Part shown: positions 45,113 through 54,607 of the stretch, piece by piece
How the letters are laid out: every line of letters starts with the position of its first letter
How positions within the stretch are numbered: position 1 is the stretch's first letter
DNA from: Nitrospira sp.
Lineage (GTDB): Bacteria > Nitrospirota > Nitrospiria > Nitrospirales > Nitrospiraceae
Length of the DNA stretch: 64,000 bases
Direction of reading: 5' to 3'
Assembly: GCA_029194675.1 (NCBI GenBank)
Contig: JARFXP010000001.1
Span: forward strand, 62,001-126,000
Made by a program: the position numbers and the translations under genes
The notes under the pieces: generated by a model
The model's input: only the letters and a program-made list of their open reading frames with translations
What the model was told of the DNA's origin: nothing
Databases searched by the model: none

Positions 45113-46677
45113 CATGTGGGGTTCTTGAGCCACTGTTTCACAACGACGGCGGTCGTGTCGGGATTCTTTCTCGCCATGTCGATGATCTGCACCCGGTCCG
45201 GCGAGCCGGCCAATGAGGCCTCCGCCGTTCCGACTGTGCCGGGCAGCGAAGATATCGACGCTTCGGCCTGCGTCTGCGCCGTCGTCGAACCCAACATCGT
45301 CAACAACGGACGGACAACGAACAGGAGAATCACTGTAAACAGAAGGATTCCGACCGCATAGCGGAGATACGGCAACCATGACTTTGGGCCTTCCGCCATG
45401 GCTTCTGCCGTCGTACTCTGCACCTCGTCCGGTTCCGCACCGAATTGAACGTTGACGACTTGAACCTGATCTTGCCGCTCGGTCGAAAAGCCCATCGCTT
45501 TCTTGACGATCTCCTCAATCCTTTTCAAATCTTCTTCCGAACGTGGGGTGTATTTGCGCGCGGCAGCCGGCGTATCCGTCGACTGTCCCTCACCGAGTTT
45601 GGCTGTCTCATAGATCCCATCGACCAGCACGGCCACGGACAATTGTTTAATGACGCCCACCGGCTCGACGATTTTTGAAACGGTTCGACTGATCTCGTAG
45701 TTGACCGTCTCATTTTTCGTCTGACTGTTGCTTGAACTGCTTTGCGCGGGCTCTTGATCCGTTCCCGGCGGCACGTTCGACTGCACACCCGGCACGCCGC
45801 CGCCGACGCCGTTGGTGCCGTTGGCCTTTTCCTGCCCTCGCTGTTCGCTCCTCACCACCTGGCTGTTCGGATCGTACCGCTCCTCCGTCGTCTCGACCTT
45901 TCGAAAATCGACCACGCTGGATACGCGTACCACGGCCTTGTTGGCTCCGACGATCCGCTCCAACATCGTTTGGATACGCGTTTCCACGTCCTTTTCGACG
46001 CTGCGCTGATAGTCGAGTTGTGCATTGGTCAAACCGGAGGTTTCGTCCGTCATGGTGGTCGACAACATACGACCGTGCCCATCCACCACGGTCACATCGC
46101 GGGCCTGCAGGCCTTCCACGCTGCTGGACACCAGGTGGATGACCCCTTGCACCTGCGACTGAGTCAACTGTTGTCCGTTGCGAAGGGACACGATCACGGA
46201 CGCTCGCGCTTTCTCCTGCTCGTGGGCGAAGAGCCGCCGTTCCGGAATCGCCAGATGAACCCGCGCTCGTTCGACTTCCGGCAGCTGTGCGATGGTTCTG
46301 GCCAACTCGCCCTGTAACGCGCGCCGATAGTTGAGCTTCTGGACGAATTCGGACATGCCGATCGACGTCCGGTCAAAAATTTCGAACCCGACTCCTCCGC
46401 CGTGGGGAAGCCCTTGGGTCGCCAGTTGCAGTCGTAGCTCATGGACCTGAGCGCTCGGAACCAACACCGTTGATCCACCGCCCGTTGTTTCGTACGGCAC
46501 CTTCGTCTCCTTCAACTTATCGATGATGGCGGCGGCGTCTTCGCTGCTGAGATTCGTGAACAACACCTGCATGTCGGGTTGCTGCGTCCATAGCGCGAGG
46601 GCGATGAGGCCGGCCACCGATCCGGCCAGAGCGATGAGGATGATCATCCGCTGATTGACGGAGAACTTGGAGAACAT
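45112..46677 (-). CDS. fliF: Flagellar MS-ring protein FliF
   Basis: A 521-residue protein with the ATG at 46677, eight bases after GGGGAG; the GTG at 46686 lies in the ribosome site and is rejected. Helix one (MIILIALAGSVAGLIALALW) is followed by the YscJ-like domain (QVLFTNLSSEDAAAIIDKLK, GFEIFDRTSIGMSEFVQKLN, RALQGELARTIAQL). The beta-collar region and helix two (AVGILLFTVILLFVVRPLL) follow. The C-terminus (IDMARKNPDTTAVVVKQWLK) matches the FliG-binding tail. It is complete. The insert starts at its stop codon. Confidence 0.97.
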   Translation of the reverse strand: MFSKFSVNQRMIILIALAGSVAGLIALALWTQQPDMQVLFTNLSSEDAAAIIDKLKETKVPYETTGGGSTVLVPSAQVHELRLQLATQGLPHGGGVGFEIFDRTSIGMSEFVQKLNYRRALQGELARTIAQLPEVERARVHLAIPERRLFAHEQEKARASVIVSLRNGQQLTQSQVQGVIHLVSSSVEGLQARDVTVVDGHGRMLSTTMTDETSGLTNAQLDYQRSVEKDVETRIQTMLERIVGANKAVVRVSSVVDFRKVETTEERYDPNSQVVRSEQRGQEKANGTNGVGGGVPGVQSNVPPGTDQEPAQSSSSNSQTKNETVNYEISRTVSKIVEPVGVIKQLSVAVLVDGIYETAKLGEGQSTDTPAAARKYTPRSEEDLKRIEEIVKKAMGFSTERQDQVQVVNVQFGAEPDEVQSTTAEAMAEGPKSWLPYLRYAVGILLFTVILLFVVRPLLTMLGSTTAQTQAEASISSLPGTVGTAEASLAGSPDRVQIIDMARKNPDTTAVVVKQWLKNPT

Positions 46678-46709
46678 GCTAGCCACTCCCCTTCATCGCG
46701 TCTGACCGA

Positions 46710-47015
46710 TCACACCTGCATCCGTTGAATTTCTTCATAGGCCGCGACCAGTTTGTTCCTGATTTGCATCATCAACTGGAAAGACACGTCTGCCTGCTGC
46801 AGCGCAACCATCGTCCGGTGAATGTCCTGCGTGTCACCTGTCATGAGGGCCTCCACCGCGCGGCCGGCTTCCAGCTGCGTGTCGTTAACCTTTCCAATCG
46901 CGGACTTGAGAGAATCCACGAATCCGGAGGTGCCGGCTGTCCCGGCTGACCCAACCCCCTGAGCCACATCGGGAATGGGAGCGATACCGGATGTCGGACC
47001 GTATATCTGACTCAT
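46710..47015 (-). CDS. fliE: Flagellar hook-basal body protein FliE
   Basis: A 101-residue rod/MS-ring adaptor. The N-terminus is Gly/Ala-rich (GIAPIPDVAQGVGSAGTAGT). The conserved part reads FVDSLKSAIGKVNDTQLEAG, DTQDIHRTMVALQQADVSFQ and LMMQIRNKLVAAYEEIQRMQ. The ATG at 47015 is five bases after GGAGG and one codon after a second ATG (47018), which shares bases with the flgC stop. It is between flgC and fliF, its standard place. Confidence 0.94.
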   Translation of the reverse strand: MSQIYGPTSGIAPIPDVAQGVGSAGTAGTSGFVDSLKSAIGKVNDTQLEAGRAVEALMTGDTQDIHRTMVALQQADVSFQLMMQIRNKLVAAYEEIQRMQV

Positions 47016-47017
47016 CA

Positions 47018-47467
47018 TCACCTCCCGATCTCGAGCGCCTTGTTCCACATGGCGCGTGTCGCATTGATCGCCTGGACATTGGCTTCGTACGCGCGAGAAG
47101 CGCCGATCATGTTCACCATCTCTTCCATGACATTCACGTTGGGAAGGCGCACGAACCCTTTGGGATCGGCGTCCGGATGATGGGGATCATAAATCAGCTG
47201 TCCAGGCTTGGGATCTTCCACCACTCGTGCGACGGAGACCCCTTCGAGCGCGTGCGCCGCCGGTCCGATCGCGACTTTGTGGAACGCTTGCTGAAAGGCA
47301 CCTGGAACCGCCGTCGAACGAAAGACGACATCCCGTCGTTTGTACGGACCACCCGTCGGCGTCTTGGTCGATTGGGCATTCGCAAGATTGCTGGCGATCA
47401 CGTTGAGTCGTCGCCGCTGGGCATCCAAACCGGAAACCGATACGGCCAGACTGTCGGACATTTCCAT
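47018..47467 (-). CDS. flgC: Flagellar basal-body rod protein FlgC
   Basis: A 149-residue proximal rod protein. SLAVSVSGLDAQRRRLNVIA and SNLANAQSTKTPTGGPYKRR carry the N-terminal rod motif. The C-terminal heptad region is VNVMEEMVNMIGASRAYEAN and VQAINATRAMWNKALEI. A GFV..PNVN turn is present (DPKGFVRLPNVNV). ATG 47467 has AAGGAGG six bases upstream. It overlaps fliE by one or four bases depending on the fliE start. Confidence 0.96.
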   Translation of the reverse strand: MEMSDSLAVSVSGLDAQRRRLNVIASNLANAQSTKTPTGGPYKRRDVVFRSTAVPGAFQQAFHKVAIGPAAHALEGVSVARVVEDPKPGQLIYDPHHPDADPKGFVRLPNVNVMEEMVNMIGASRAYEANVQAINATRAMWNKALEIGR

Positions 47468-47529
47468 GATGGGCCTCCTTTATCAGCTGTCAGCCGGATT
47501 GCCGACTCGGCAAGCTGAGCGGCTATGTG

Positions 47530-47940
47530 TTATCTCGCATCTCGTATTGCACTCAGTAATCCGTTGAACTTCTTGGCCAGTATCGTCGCAGCTGCGTTGT
47601 ACTGCATGGCGTTCTCGGACAATTTGGCCATCTCCAACTCGAGATTCACGGAGTTTGCGTCGAGCGGGAGATCGCCGGCAGGGACTTCACTGAGTTTCCC
47701 CGTGACTGCCTGAACACCCTGCGGCACGTGAGCGCCGAAGTGTCCAGACTGAGTCGCAGCCATGACGATCGGCAGGCGTCCCTTGCGGGCCGACTGTAAT
47801 TGATCCATAAAGGTCAACTCTGATGCACGATAGCCCGGCGTTTCTTCGTTGGCCAAGTTCGAAGCGATCACTCGTTGTCGTGCGCTGCGAAGATCAAGTG
47901 TTCGCTCCAATAGCCGCATCGTTCGATCAAAAATCGTCAT
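47530..47940 (-). CDS. flgB: Flagellar basal-body rod protein FlgB
   Basis: A 136-residue rod protein. The start at 47940 follows AAGGAG; a longer frame from 48030 would extend past the promoter. FDRTMRLLERTLDLRSARQR, VIASNLANEETPGYRASELT and FMDQLQ form the N-terminal rod motif; LELEMAKLSENAMQYNAAAT and LAKKFNGLLSAIRDA form the C-terminal one. It opens the flgB-flgC-fliE-fliF operon and has a sigma54 promoter 38 bases upstream. Confidence 0.96.
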   Translation of the reverse strand: MTIFDRTMRLLERTLDLRSARQRVIASNLANEETPGYRASELTFMDQLQSARKGRLPIVMAATQSGHFGAHVPQGVQAVTGKLSEVPAGDLPLDANSVNLELEMAKLSENAMQYNAAATILAKKFNGLLSAIRDAR

Positions 47941-47977
47941 GACCCCATGCTCCTTTCCACCAACGACGCTTAATCCT

Positions 47978-47993
47978 TGCAACCATAATGCCT
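47978..47993 (-). promoter_or_regulatory. Sigma54 promoter of the flgB operon
   Basis: Minus-strand AGGCATTATGGTTGCA matches TGGCAYR-N4-TTGCW at nearly every key base, with GG and GC 10 bases apart. Transcription would begin near 47967, 27 bases before the flgB ATG. Two sigma54 activator genes lie just upstream. Confidence 0.8.
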
Positions 47994-48113
47994 GTCGGAG
48001 CAGTGAGGTGACGGCCATGGGCACTGCCACGTGCAGTCCATCGGACTCACTCTACTCATCCGGCCCCTGCTTGACCGTAGCAAGAACTTGCCGACCGGCA
48101 CTTTTTGCCTCGT

Positions 48114-49526
48114 TCATGGCGCAGTGATAGACAATGGTCGTTCAGTTTCTCGATACTCTCGCAGTTTATTTCGTAACGTACGAATGCTGATGCCCAGCTC
48201 CTTCGCCGCGTGGGTACGATTGTCCTTCACTCGTGCCAGCGTCTTAAAAATCAACTCCCTCTCCATTTCCCACAGGGAGCCGTTGACCGGCTGTTGCGGA
48301 CGGATAGGCTGAACCGGCGTTTCTCCGCTTTGTTCAGAAGGACAGTGTTCGGGAAGGATCGGACCATGCCCTGCCAGCAACACCGCCCGTTCCATGACAT
48401 TCTCTAATTCACGGACGTTTCCTTTCCATGTCAACCGTTGCAAGTGAGCAGTCGCGCTTTCCGACAGTGTCGGTTGCGCCAGACCATTCCTCGTGGCCGA
48501 CTGGCTCACAAAATGCCGCGCGAGCAATGGAATATCGATCGTGCGTTCACGCAGTGGGGGAACCGTGACCGGAAAAACATTGAGACGATAGTACAGATCC
48601 TCCCGAAAGCGTCCTTGCTCGACTTCTCGATAGAGCGCCCGATTGGTCGTCGCGATCACGCGAATATTGATTGAAACCGGATCGCGCCCCCCGATACGAT
48701 CGACCTCACGTTCCTGCAGCACGCGCAACAACTTTGCCTGGAGGCTCAAGTTCATTTCACTGATCTCGTCCAGGAGCAGTGTGCCGGTATGAGCCATCTC
48801 AAACTTGCCGATTTTTCTGATCAATGCGCCGGTGAACGCACCGCGCTCGTGGCCGAAGAGTTCGCTCTCGAGCAACCCATCCGGCAACGCCGCACAATTG
48901 ACCGCGATGAACGGCCGATGAGCCCGTGGACTTCGATTATGGATAAACCGAGCTAACAGCTCTTTTCCGGTGCCGCTCTCCCCCTGAATCAGTACGGTGG
49001 CCTGACTGGATGCCACCCCTTCGATGGTACTGATGAGCCGGATCATTCCTGGGTCTTGGGTTAAGAGAGCCCTGTTATCCAGGGGATTGGGCGAGTGACC
49101 AGCGACGGTTCCTTCTTCTCGTCCCGATTTGAGATTTGCGATGACTCGCTCCAGCACGTCCATTGAGAACGGTTTCAAGAGATACTCACCGGCACCCAGC
49201 TTCATGGCCTCGACGGCGGTTTCTATGGCTCCATAAGCCGTCATCAGAACGATCGTGGCTTGAGGAGCACGCGCCCTGACCTCCTTGATCAATTCGAGCC
49301 CGTTCAGACGCGGCATCCGGAGGTCGGTCAGCACCATCCAGGGACGAAAATGGGCGATCCGTTCGATGGCGTCCATCCCATCGACCGCTCCTTGCACAGA
49401 ATAGCCGAGCCGCTTGACCGTCTCCATGAGCGCGTTCCGCATGGAGGGGTCGTCATCGACGATGAGAATGCGCTCGCTCTCGTCACCATTTTCAGAAAGA
49501 AGGTTACTCTTCTCACGGTCATTCAT
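48114..49526 (-). CDS. NtrC-family sigma54 response regulator (FlrC/FleR-like)
   Basis: A 470-residue activator. The receiver (ILIVDDDPSMRNALMETVKR) has its phosphoacceptor Asp in WMVLTDLRMPRLNG and the Lys in YLLKPFSMDVL. The AAA+ domain shows Walker A GESGTGKELLARFIH, the sigma54-binding GAFTGA loop, Walker B GTLLLDEISEMNL and the arginine finger region REDLYYRLNVFPVTVPPLRE. A Fis-type HTH closes it (ELGISIRTLRNKLREY). It sits between the kinase gene and flgB and most likely drives flgB-operon transcription after phosphorylation by the upstream kinase. Confidence 0.93.
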   Translation of the reverse strand: MNDREKSNLLSENGDESERILIVDDDPSMRNALMETVKRLGYSVQGAVDGMDAIERIAHFRPWMVLTDLRMPRLNGLELIKEVRARAPQATIVLMTAYGAIETAVEAMKLGAGEYLLKPFSMDVLERVIANLKSGREEGTVAGHSPNPLDNRALLTQDPGMIRLISTIEGVASSQATVLIQGESGTGKELLARFIHNRSPRAHRPFIAVNCAALPDGLLESELFGHERGAFTGALIRKIGKFEMAHTGTLLLDEISEMNLSLQAKLLRVLQEREVDRIGGRDPVSINIRVIATTNRALYREVEQGRFREDLYYRLNVFPVTVPPLRERTIDIPLLARHFVSQSATRNGLAQPTLSESATAHLQRLTWKGNVRELENVMERAVLLAGHGPILPEHCPSEQSGETPVQPIRPQQPVNGSLWEMERELIFKTLARVKDNRTHAAKELGISIRTLRNKLREYRETERPLSITAP

Positions 49527-49542
49527 GAGACCATTCCTCCGC

Positions 49543-50820
49543 TCACATTACCCCATGCTCAACTGAGAGAGCGTCACTGGATTCAGGCTCGCTCCGCGTT
49601 CGGACTTGCGCCTCATGTGGATCTCCGCCGATCGAAGGATGAGGGAGAATAATCGAGCATGCGGTGCCTTGCCCGACCCTGCTCTCGACATCGATCCGTC
49701 CTTGGTGCGCTTCAACGATCGAATGCACAATCGCCAGGCCGAGACCGGTTCCCTCCTCCTTCGTCGTGAAGAATGGATCGAATATGCGCGAGCGATGAGC
49801 AGGATCAATGCCGATGCCGGAATCTCGTACGGTCAGCCGAACAGCGGACGTGCCAAGCGTCTGCGGCGGTTCTTGGGAAAGGCTGATCGCCAAAACACCT
49901 CCATTCGGCATCGCCTGAACCGCATTGACGATCAGGTTTACGAGGACTTGCTTCAGCTGTCCGTCATGACACCAGATCGAATGGACCTTCCGACTCATAT
50001 CCACTCGGATGTCAACCGGCACTCGGGTGAGCGCATGGGCGGCCAACTTGATCGATTCGCCGATCAATGGCTCAGCCAAGTGCCAATCACGAACCATGCG
50101 AACGGGTCTGGTGTACAGCAAGAGATTGCCCAGCAAACGATCCATCGATTGGACGGCCTCCGAGATCTGCAGGGCATAACGCTTGGCGGACGACTGCTCG
50201 GCCAGATCGCGCTGCAGCATGGACGCGAAAAGCTCCACACTGCCCAAGGGATTCCTGATCTCGTGGGCGATCCGGCCGATCAGCTCTCCCATGGCCGCAA
50301 GCCGTTCCTTGCGCTGCAGCTGTTCCTCAAGCTGATAGATGCGGGTGATGTCCTGAAGCAGAATGAGGTGGCCGGAGCGCTCTCCGGAATCGTTGCGGAG
50401 CGGAACCCGGCTAATGGAGACGACCGTCTGTCCGACGCGTTGCGGCCGATCAGACAGGCCGAGGCCCACCTCCGCCAATACGTCCGTCGCCCGACGGTTC
50501 CGAAGTTCGACATCCGTGGCGTCCAGTACCGTCTCGGCGGCGCGATTGCTGCGACTGATCGTCTCGCAATCGTCCACCACCAACACCCCTGTCGACAAAG
50601 ACTCAAGAACCCCATCCAGATGCACGCGCATGGCCTCGTTGTCGCCAAGCTGCCGACGAAGAGCCTCGTTGCTCTGCGCCAACTCCAGATCCATCTGTTC
50701 CACGCGTGCCGTGAGCGCACTGTACGACTGCTGCAACGTTTGAGAAGCCTCATCAAAACTTCTGAATGCGGCGCGCAGCAGTTCACGTTCCTCCGGATGC
50801 CCGGCCACGGCATTCGTCAT
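49543..50820 (-). CDS. PAS-domain sensor histidine kinase (FlrB/FleS-like)
   Basis: A 425-residue soluble kinase with no membrane helix. An N-terminal coiled coil (SFDEASQTLQQSYSALTARV) covers about residues 15-60. A PAS domain at about 65-180 (GVLVVDDCETISRSNRAAE) follows. The DHp helix H-box is GRIAHEIRNPLGS near residue 200. The catalytic core has N-box VNLIVNAVQAMP, G1 VRDSGIGID, then FFTTKEEGTGLGLAIVHSIV. It overlaps the TPR gene by 4 bases and lies 16 bases before the regulator gene, so kinase and regulator are a pair. The lack of membrane helices suggests an internal, flagellum-state signal. Confidence 0.92.
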   Translation of the reverse strand: MTNAVAGHPEERELLRAAFRSFDEASQTLQQSYSALTARVEQMDLELAQSNEALRRQLGDNEAMRVHLDGVLESLSTGVLVVDDCETISRSNRAAETVLDATDVELRNRRATDVLAEVGLGLSDRPQRVGQTVVSISRVPLRNDSGERSGHLILLQDITRIYQLEEQLQRKERLAAMGELIGRIAHEIRNPLGSVELFASMLQRDLAEQSSAKRYALQISEAVQSMDRLLGNLLLYTRPVRMVRDWHLAEPLIGESIKLAAHALTRVPVDIRVDMSRKVHSIWCHDGQLKQVLVNLIVNAVQAMPNGGVLAISLSQEPPQTLGTSAVRLTVRDSGIGIDPAHRSRIFDPFFTTKEEGTGLGLAIVHSIVEAHQGRIDVESRVGQGTACSIILPHPSIGGDPHEAQVRTRSEPESSDALSVEHGVM

Positions 50821-52997
50821 AGTCCCTCTGATCTCCCCGAACGACCGGCCGTCCGCAAACTCGCTTTAAGGAACGACGACAGTCGGTTCAGCATCGGATC
50901 GTCCGTGACATCGAGCTCGGCCAGCGCGACGGTGGCACGATCATATTGTTTTAACGCCGTCCAATGTTGGGCGGTTTGCAGACGCGCCCAATCGGCTTGA
51001 GACGCGTTCGGTTTCTTTTCCAACACTGATTGATAGGCGGCGATCGCCCGCTCATATCGATTCAGTCGCGACAGGGTATCCGCATAGGATATGAGCGCAT
51101 CGGACGATTGCGCTGCGCCGGCTCTGAACGCCTCTTCGTAGGCCAGTGCGGACTCATCGAGTTTTTCCAGTTCGCCCAGCGTCTTGGCCAACTGGATATA
51201 CATGGCCGGTCGTTCCGGATGAACGGGATGGCGCAAGAGCCACGTACGGCACAAATGGAGAAGCCCTTGCAGATCCCGCTGTTGCCGCATGGTATCGATC
51301 AGGAGATCCACCACTTCCCCTTCGTACTTTCCGAGAGGGAATTGAAACCGATATCGCTCCAGCACTTTTCTGGCGGCTTGAGGATCCTGCTGATCAAGAT
51401 AGATCTTTCCAAGGCCGATCAAGGCAGGTTCGAGCAATGCCGAATCGCTGTGCGATTTAATGACTGACTGGTACAGCCGTACGGCCTCCAGGGAGAATCC
51501 CAAGCGCCGATGAGAGTCCGCTATGTCAAGCAACAGAGGAGAACGCGCATAGCGTTGCTCGGCCATTGCCCCATGTCTATGAAACAGACTGACGACCGTC
51601 AGGTCGTCTCGCGACGCAATCGCCGCCTCGACCCACGGTGTCAGCAGTGCGGACAGGCGCTCCGAGGCTTTCATGGCCCATGGATCGTTCTTATTGGCGA
51701 CTCGAAGCGTGATCTCCTTGTAGGTTTGAAGCGCTCGATGCATGTCGCGTGCATGTTCGTATTCTTTGCCGAGGTAATACAGGGCCTCACTTCCCATCGC
51801 ATTACCGACTTCGCGAGTCGCAATCTCTTCGAGCAGCGATCGGTAGGAGACGTCCGTCTGGTCCGGAATCGGCACATCATGGATCATGGCGCTGACCGTG
51901 AGCCCGAGCGAATTGCTGCCGGCCGGCAACATGTTCTCCGCGCGTAACGCAGCGAGCCGGAGTTTGGCCGTCGTCTCCAACGCGCTGGTCGGATAGAGCG
52001 AGGGAATCAGAGCATAGATGAACTCAGCAAGAGGCTGTTTGGCACCAGCCCGCAATCCCTCGGCTACGTGCAGCAGAGCCGTAGGCGCATATTCATGGCG
52101 AGGATAGAGATTGTAGAAGAGCAACATGAGCTCTCGAGCGGAAGCCACGTGATGCAGGTTCGCCTGCGTGACGGCATACCGCTGAAGAGACAAAGGGTCG
52201 CCTCTCAGGAGATGCGGCCATCGTCGGTAGCCGATATCGAACATCGGCTGCGCTTCGGAAAATCGTTGCTCTCTGAACAGCGCATGAGCCAACCCCAACG
52301 TCGCTCCTTGGAGCAACAGCTCGTCTTCACGTCGTTTTCGAACGTCGACAAACGCATGCTCGGCATCGCTCCATTTCCCCATGGCCATGAACGTGTACCC
52401 AAGACCCAACAAAGCCCGATTCCTATCGAAGGGAACAGTGACGGAATGGGCCATAGCTTGCTCGTACAGCGCTTGGGCCTCTTGGAACGCGCCTTGCTCA
52501 AAATATAAATCCGCGATCCGCCATCCCGCTCTCCCGGCATTTGACGATTGTGGATGATCTCGAAGGAGTTTTTTGTACTCCACAATCGCCTCGAACCGGG
52601 ATTGGCCCGAGACACCCTCACGCAACAAGAGTTCGACCAGGAAGGCCTTCGCCGATGGGACGAGCGGACTTTCAGGATGTTCCTTTACGATCTTCCCAAA
52701 GAAACGTTGCGCCTCCGACCATGCGTTCTTCTTGTACGCGGACCAGCCTTCTTGCCAAGCCAGACCGTCAATCCCCGACGATCGGCCCTCCTGACGAGGC
52801 CCGTCATCAGGCAGCGGTTGGGCCAGCCGTTCACCAGATACTGGATGCCGTATCGATGTCGTTCGTTCGGTGACTGCCGCGATCGAAGTATTGGGAGAAG
52901 AATACGAGGGGGCCTCCCCGAGTGTCGGGGAAGAGAACGACATCCAGGCGGCCATTGAGCACAGGAATGGACGATATCGTAAACAGCATCGATACAC
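50817..52997 (-). CDS. Large tetratricopeptide-repeat protein, probably extracytoplasmic
   Basis: A 726-residue protein. After a weakly hydrophobic lead (FLCSMAAWMSFSSPTLGEA) that may be a signal peptide comes a low-complexity stretch to about 75. Numerous TPR-like helix pairs follow to the end, for example AWSEAQRFFGKIVKEHPESP, ARKVLERYRFQFPLGKYEGE and ALAYEEAFRAGAAQSSDALI. The frame starts with GTG at 52997, but the sigma54 promoter predicted just before leaves almost no leader, so a start a few codons inside is possible. It heads the TPR-kinase-regulator operon and may be part of the signal input for the kinase. Confidence 0.85.
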   Translation of the reverse strand: MYRCCLRYRPFLCSMAAWMSFSSPTLGEAPSYSSPNTSIAAVTERTTSIRHPVSGERLAQPLPDDGPRQEGRSSGIDGLAWQEGWSAYKKNAWSEAQRFFGKIVKEHPESPLVPSAKAFLVELLLREGVSGQSRFEAIVEYKKLLRDHPQSSNAGRAGWRIADLYFEQGAFQEAQALYEQAMAHSVTVPFDRNRALLGLGYTFMAMGKWSDAEHAFVDVRKRREDELLLQGATLGLAHALFREQRFSEAQPMFDIGYRRWPHLLRGDPLSLQRYAVTQANLHHVASARELMLLFYNLYPRHEYAPTALLHVAEGLRAGAKQPLAEFIYALIPSLYPTSALETTAKLRLAALRAENMLPAGSNSLGLTVSAMIHDVPIPDQTDVSYRSLLEEIATREVGNAMGSEALYYLGKEYEHARDMHRALQTYKEITLRVANKNDPWAMKASERLSALLTPWVEAAIASRDDLTVVSLFHRHGAMAEQRYARSPLLLDIADSHRRLGFSLEAVRLYQSVIKSHSDSALLEPALIGLGKIYLDQQDPQAARKVLERYRFQFPLGKYEGEVVDLLIDTMRQQRDLQGLLHLCRTWLLRHPVHPERPAMYIQLAKTLGELEKLDESALAYEEAFRAGAAQSSDALISYADTLSRLNRYERAIAAYQSVLEKKPNASQADWARLQTAQHWTALKQYDRATVALAELDVTDDPMLNRLSSFLKASLRTAGRSGRSEGL

Positions 52998-53010
52998 GAC
53001 GATAGGGCAT

Positions 53011-53026
53011 CAGCAAAGCTCATGCC
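53011..53026 (-). promoter_or_regulatory. Sigma54 promoter of the TPR-kinase-regulator operon
   Basis: Minus-strand GGGCATGAGCTTTGCT keeps GG-N10-GC with GGCATG at -24 and TTGCT at -12, a near-perfect match. The predicted start near 53000 is only a few bases before the TPR GTG at 52997. Confidence 0.7.
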
Positions 53027-53115
53027 CTGTACCGGTCCAGAAAACTCGCAGGAAATCAGGAGAGTTATCGAGAGAAATCGCGTGCCTGGATGGATCGTGT
53101 CAGGATTGGCGTCGG

Positions 53116-54567
53116 CTAGGTCGAGAGGTCGTCAATCTTTTGACTGGCAGGCCGCGGCCATAACGGGAGGGTGTCTAGATTGGATCGTGGATCCACACCC
53201 TTACGCTTAAGTTTTTCAACCAATGTCGTCCGGTTCAGGTGGAGCAGCTGCGCTGCGCGAGAGGTGACACCGTTGGCTTTGCGCAAGGCTTCCATGATGA
53301 GATGTTTTTCGTACTGCTCAACTTCTCTGGAAAGATTGATGCCGTCCTCACTGAACCGGATGAACTGCTCCGTGAGTTCGGGTCCCGACGACCTCCGACA
53401 GATTTTCTCGGGGAGATCTCCGATGGAGAGCTCTCCGTGCTTCTTCAGCACGACCAACCGCTCGATCATGTTCTCCAACTCCCGAATGTTGCCGGGCCAG
53501 TCGTACGTGGCCAACAGATGGAGCGCCTCGGGAGCAAGGCCTGAAACCTCGGCGTGCTTGGTTTGATTGAAGCGACTCAGAAAATGGTCGATCAGGAGCG
53601 GAATGTCGCTCCGGCGCTCTCGTAACGGAGGGATCACGATGGGAATCACATTGAGACGATAGAAGAGGTCTTTGCGAAATCGTTTTTCCTCAACCAACGT
53701 TTCCAAATCCTGATTGGTCGCGGCAACGATACGCACATCCACATGAATCGTCCGATTTCCTCCCACACGCTCGAATTCCCGCTCCTGTAACACCCGAAGC
53801 AGCTTCACTTGCAACGGCAGGCTCATTTCGCCGATCTCATCGAGAAAGATGGTCCCTCCGTTTGCCAGTTCAAAACGGCCCATCCGCGCATGAGTCGCTC
53901 CCGTGAACGCCCCTTTCTCATGCCCGAAGAGTTCCGACTCCAATAGACTTTCCGGGATGGCGCCGCAATTTACCGGGACCAACGGACGATCCTTTCGGAG
54001 ACTATTGAAGTGCAGCATGCGAGCCACCAACTCCTTGCCGGTGCCGCTCTCGCCTTGAACCATGACCGTGCTGTCGCTGTCGGCGACTTTTCGGACGAAC
54101 TCCATCACCTGTTGGATCGGCTCGCTGGTGCCCACCAGCTGTTCCAACCGATATTGATCGCGTACGGTCTTCCGCAAAAGGTGGTTTTCTTGCCGGAGCC
54201 GAAGGAGCTCAGCCGCCTTTCGAACCACCATGGCTACGGCCTCAAGGTCAAATGGCTTGGTAATGAAGTCGAACGCGCCGGACTTCATGGCACGGACCGC
54301 TGTTTCAATGGTGCCGAATCCGGTCATCATGATGGGAATGATCTTCGCGTCGAGCTTCGCAAGGCGATCGATGATCTCGAGTCCATCGATATCGGGCAAC
54401 TGAAAATCCGTGATCACGATGTGGACCACTGAGTCCTTCACCGTCTGGATTGCCACCGCGCCGTCCTCGGCAGTTGAGACGTGATACTCCTCCTGGATCA
54501 GGGCTTCCTGCAGAACATCACGCACGGCAGGATCGTCATCGACCACCAGTATGTGGAGTTGACTCAT
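53116..54567 (-). CDS. NtrC-family sigma54 response regulator (FleQ/FlrA-like position)
   Basis: A 483-residue activator from ATG 54567 after AAGGACATT; the longer frame to 54636 is rejected. The receiver has LHILVVDDDPAVRDVLQEAL and phosphoacceptor Asp in VIITDFQLPDIDG. The AAA+ part has Walker A GESGTGKELVARMLH, GAFTGA, GTIFLDEIGEMSL and RKDLFYRLNVIPIVIPPLRE. The HTH is VTSRAAQLLHLNRTTLVEKL, ending KRKGVDP. The 'LNRTTLVEKLKRKG' HTH is that of FleQ/FlrA-type flagellar master regulators, but here the receiver is intact. It probably turns on the sigma54 promoter before the TPR operon. Confidence 0.92.
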   Translation of the reverse strand: MSQLHILVVDDDPAVRDVLQEALIQEEYHVSTAEDGAVAIQTVKDSVVHIVITDFQLPDIDGLEIIDRLAKLDAKIIPIMMTGFGTIETAVRAMKSGAFDFITKPFDLEAVAMVVRKAAELLRLRQENHLLRKTVRDQYRLEQLVGTSEPIQQVMEFVRKVADSDSTVMVQGESGTGKELVARMLHFNSLRKDRPLVPVNCGAIPESLLESELFGHEKGAFTGATHARMGRFELANGGTIFLDEIGEMSLPLQVKLLRVLQEREFERVGGNRTIHVDVRIVAATNQDLETLVEEKRFRKDLFYRLNVIPIVIPPLRERRSDIPLLIDHFLSRFNQTKHAEVSGLAPEALHLLATYDWPGNIRELENMIERLVVLKKHGELSIGDLPEKICRRSSGPELTEQFIRFSEDGINLSREVEQYEKHLIMEALRKANGVTSRAAQLLHLNRTTLVEKLKRKGVDPRSNLDTLPLWPRPASQKIDDLST

Positions 54568-54607
54568 GCTCAATGTCCTTTGGAATACGAATTGAGAAAA
54601 CGAACCT

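Noticed and set aside
49606..51000. Long plus-strand frame of 464 codons
   Set aside because: It is exactly antisense to the histidine kinase, has no ribosome site, and its residues show no domain; it is a shadow of the high-GC kinase gene.
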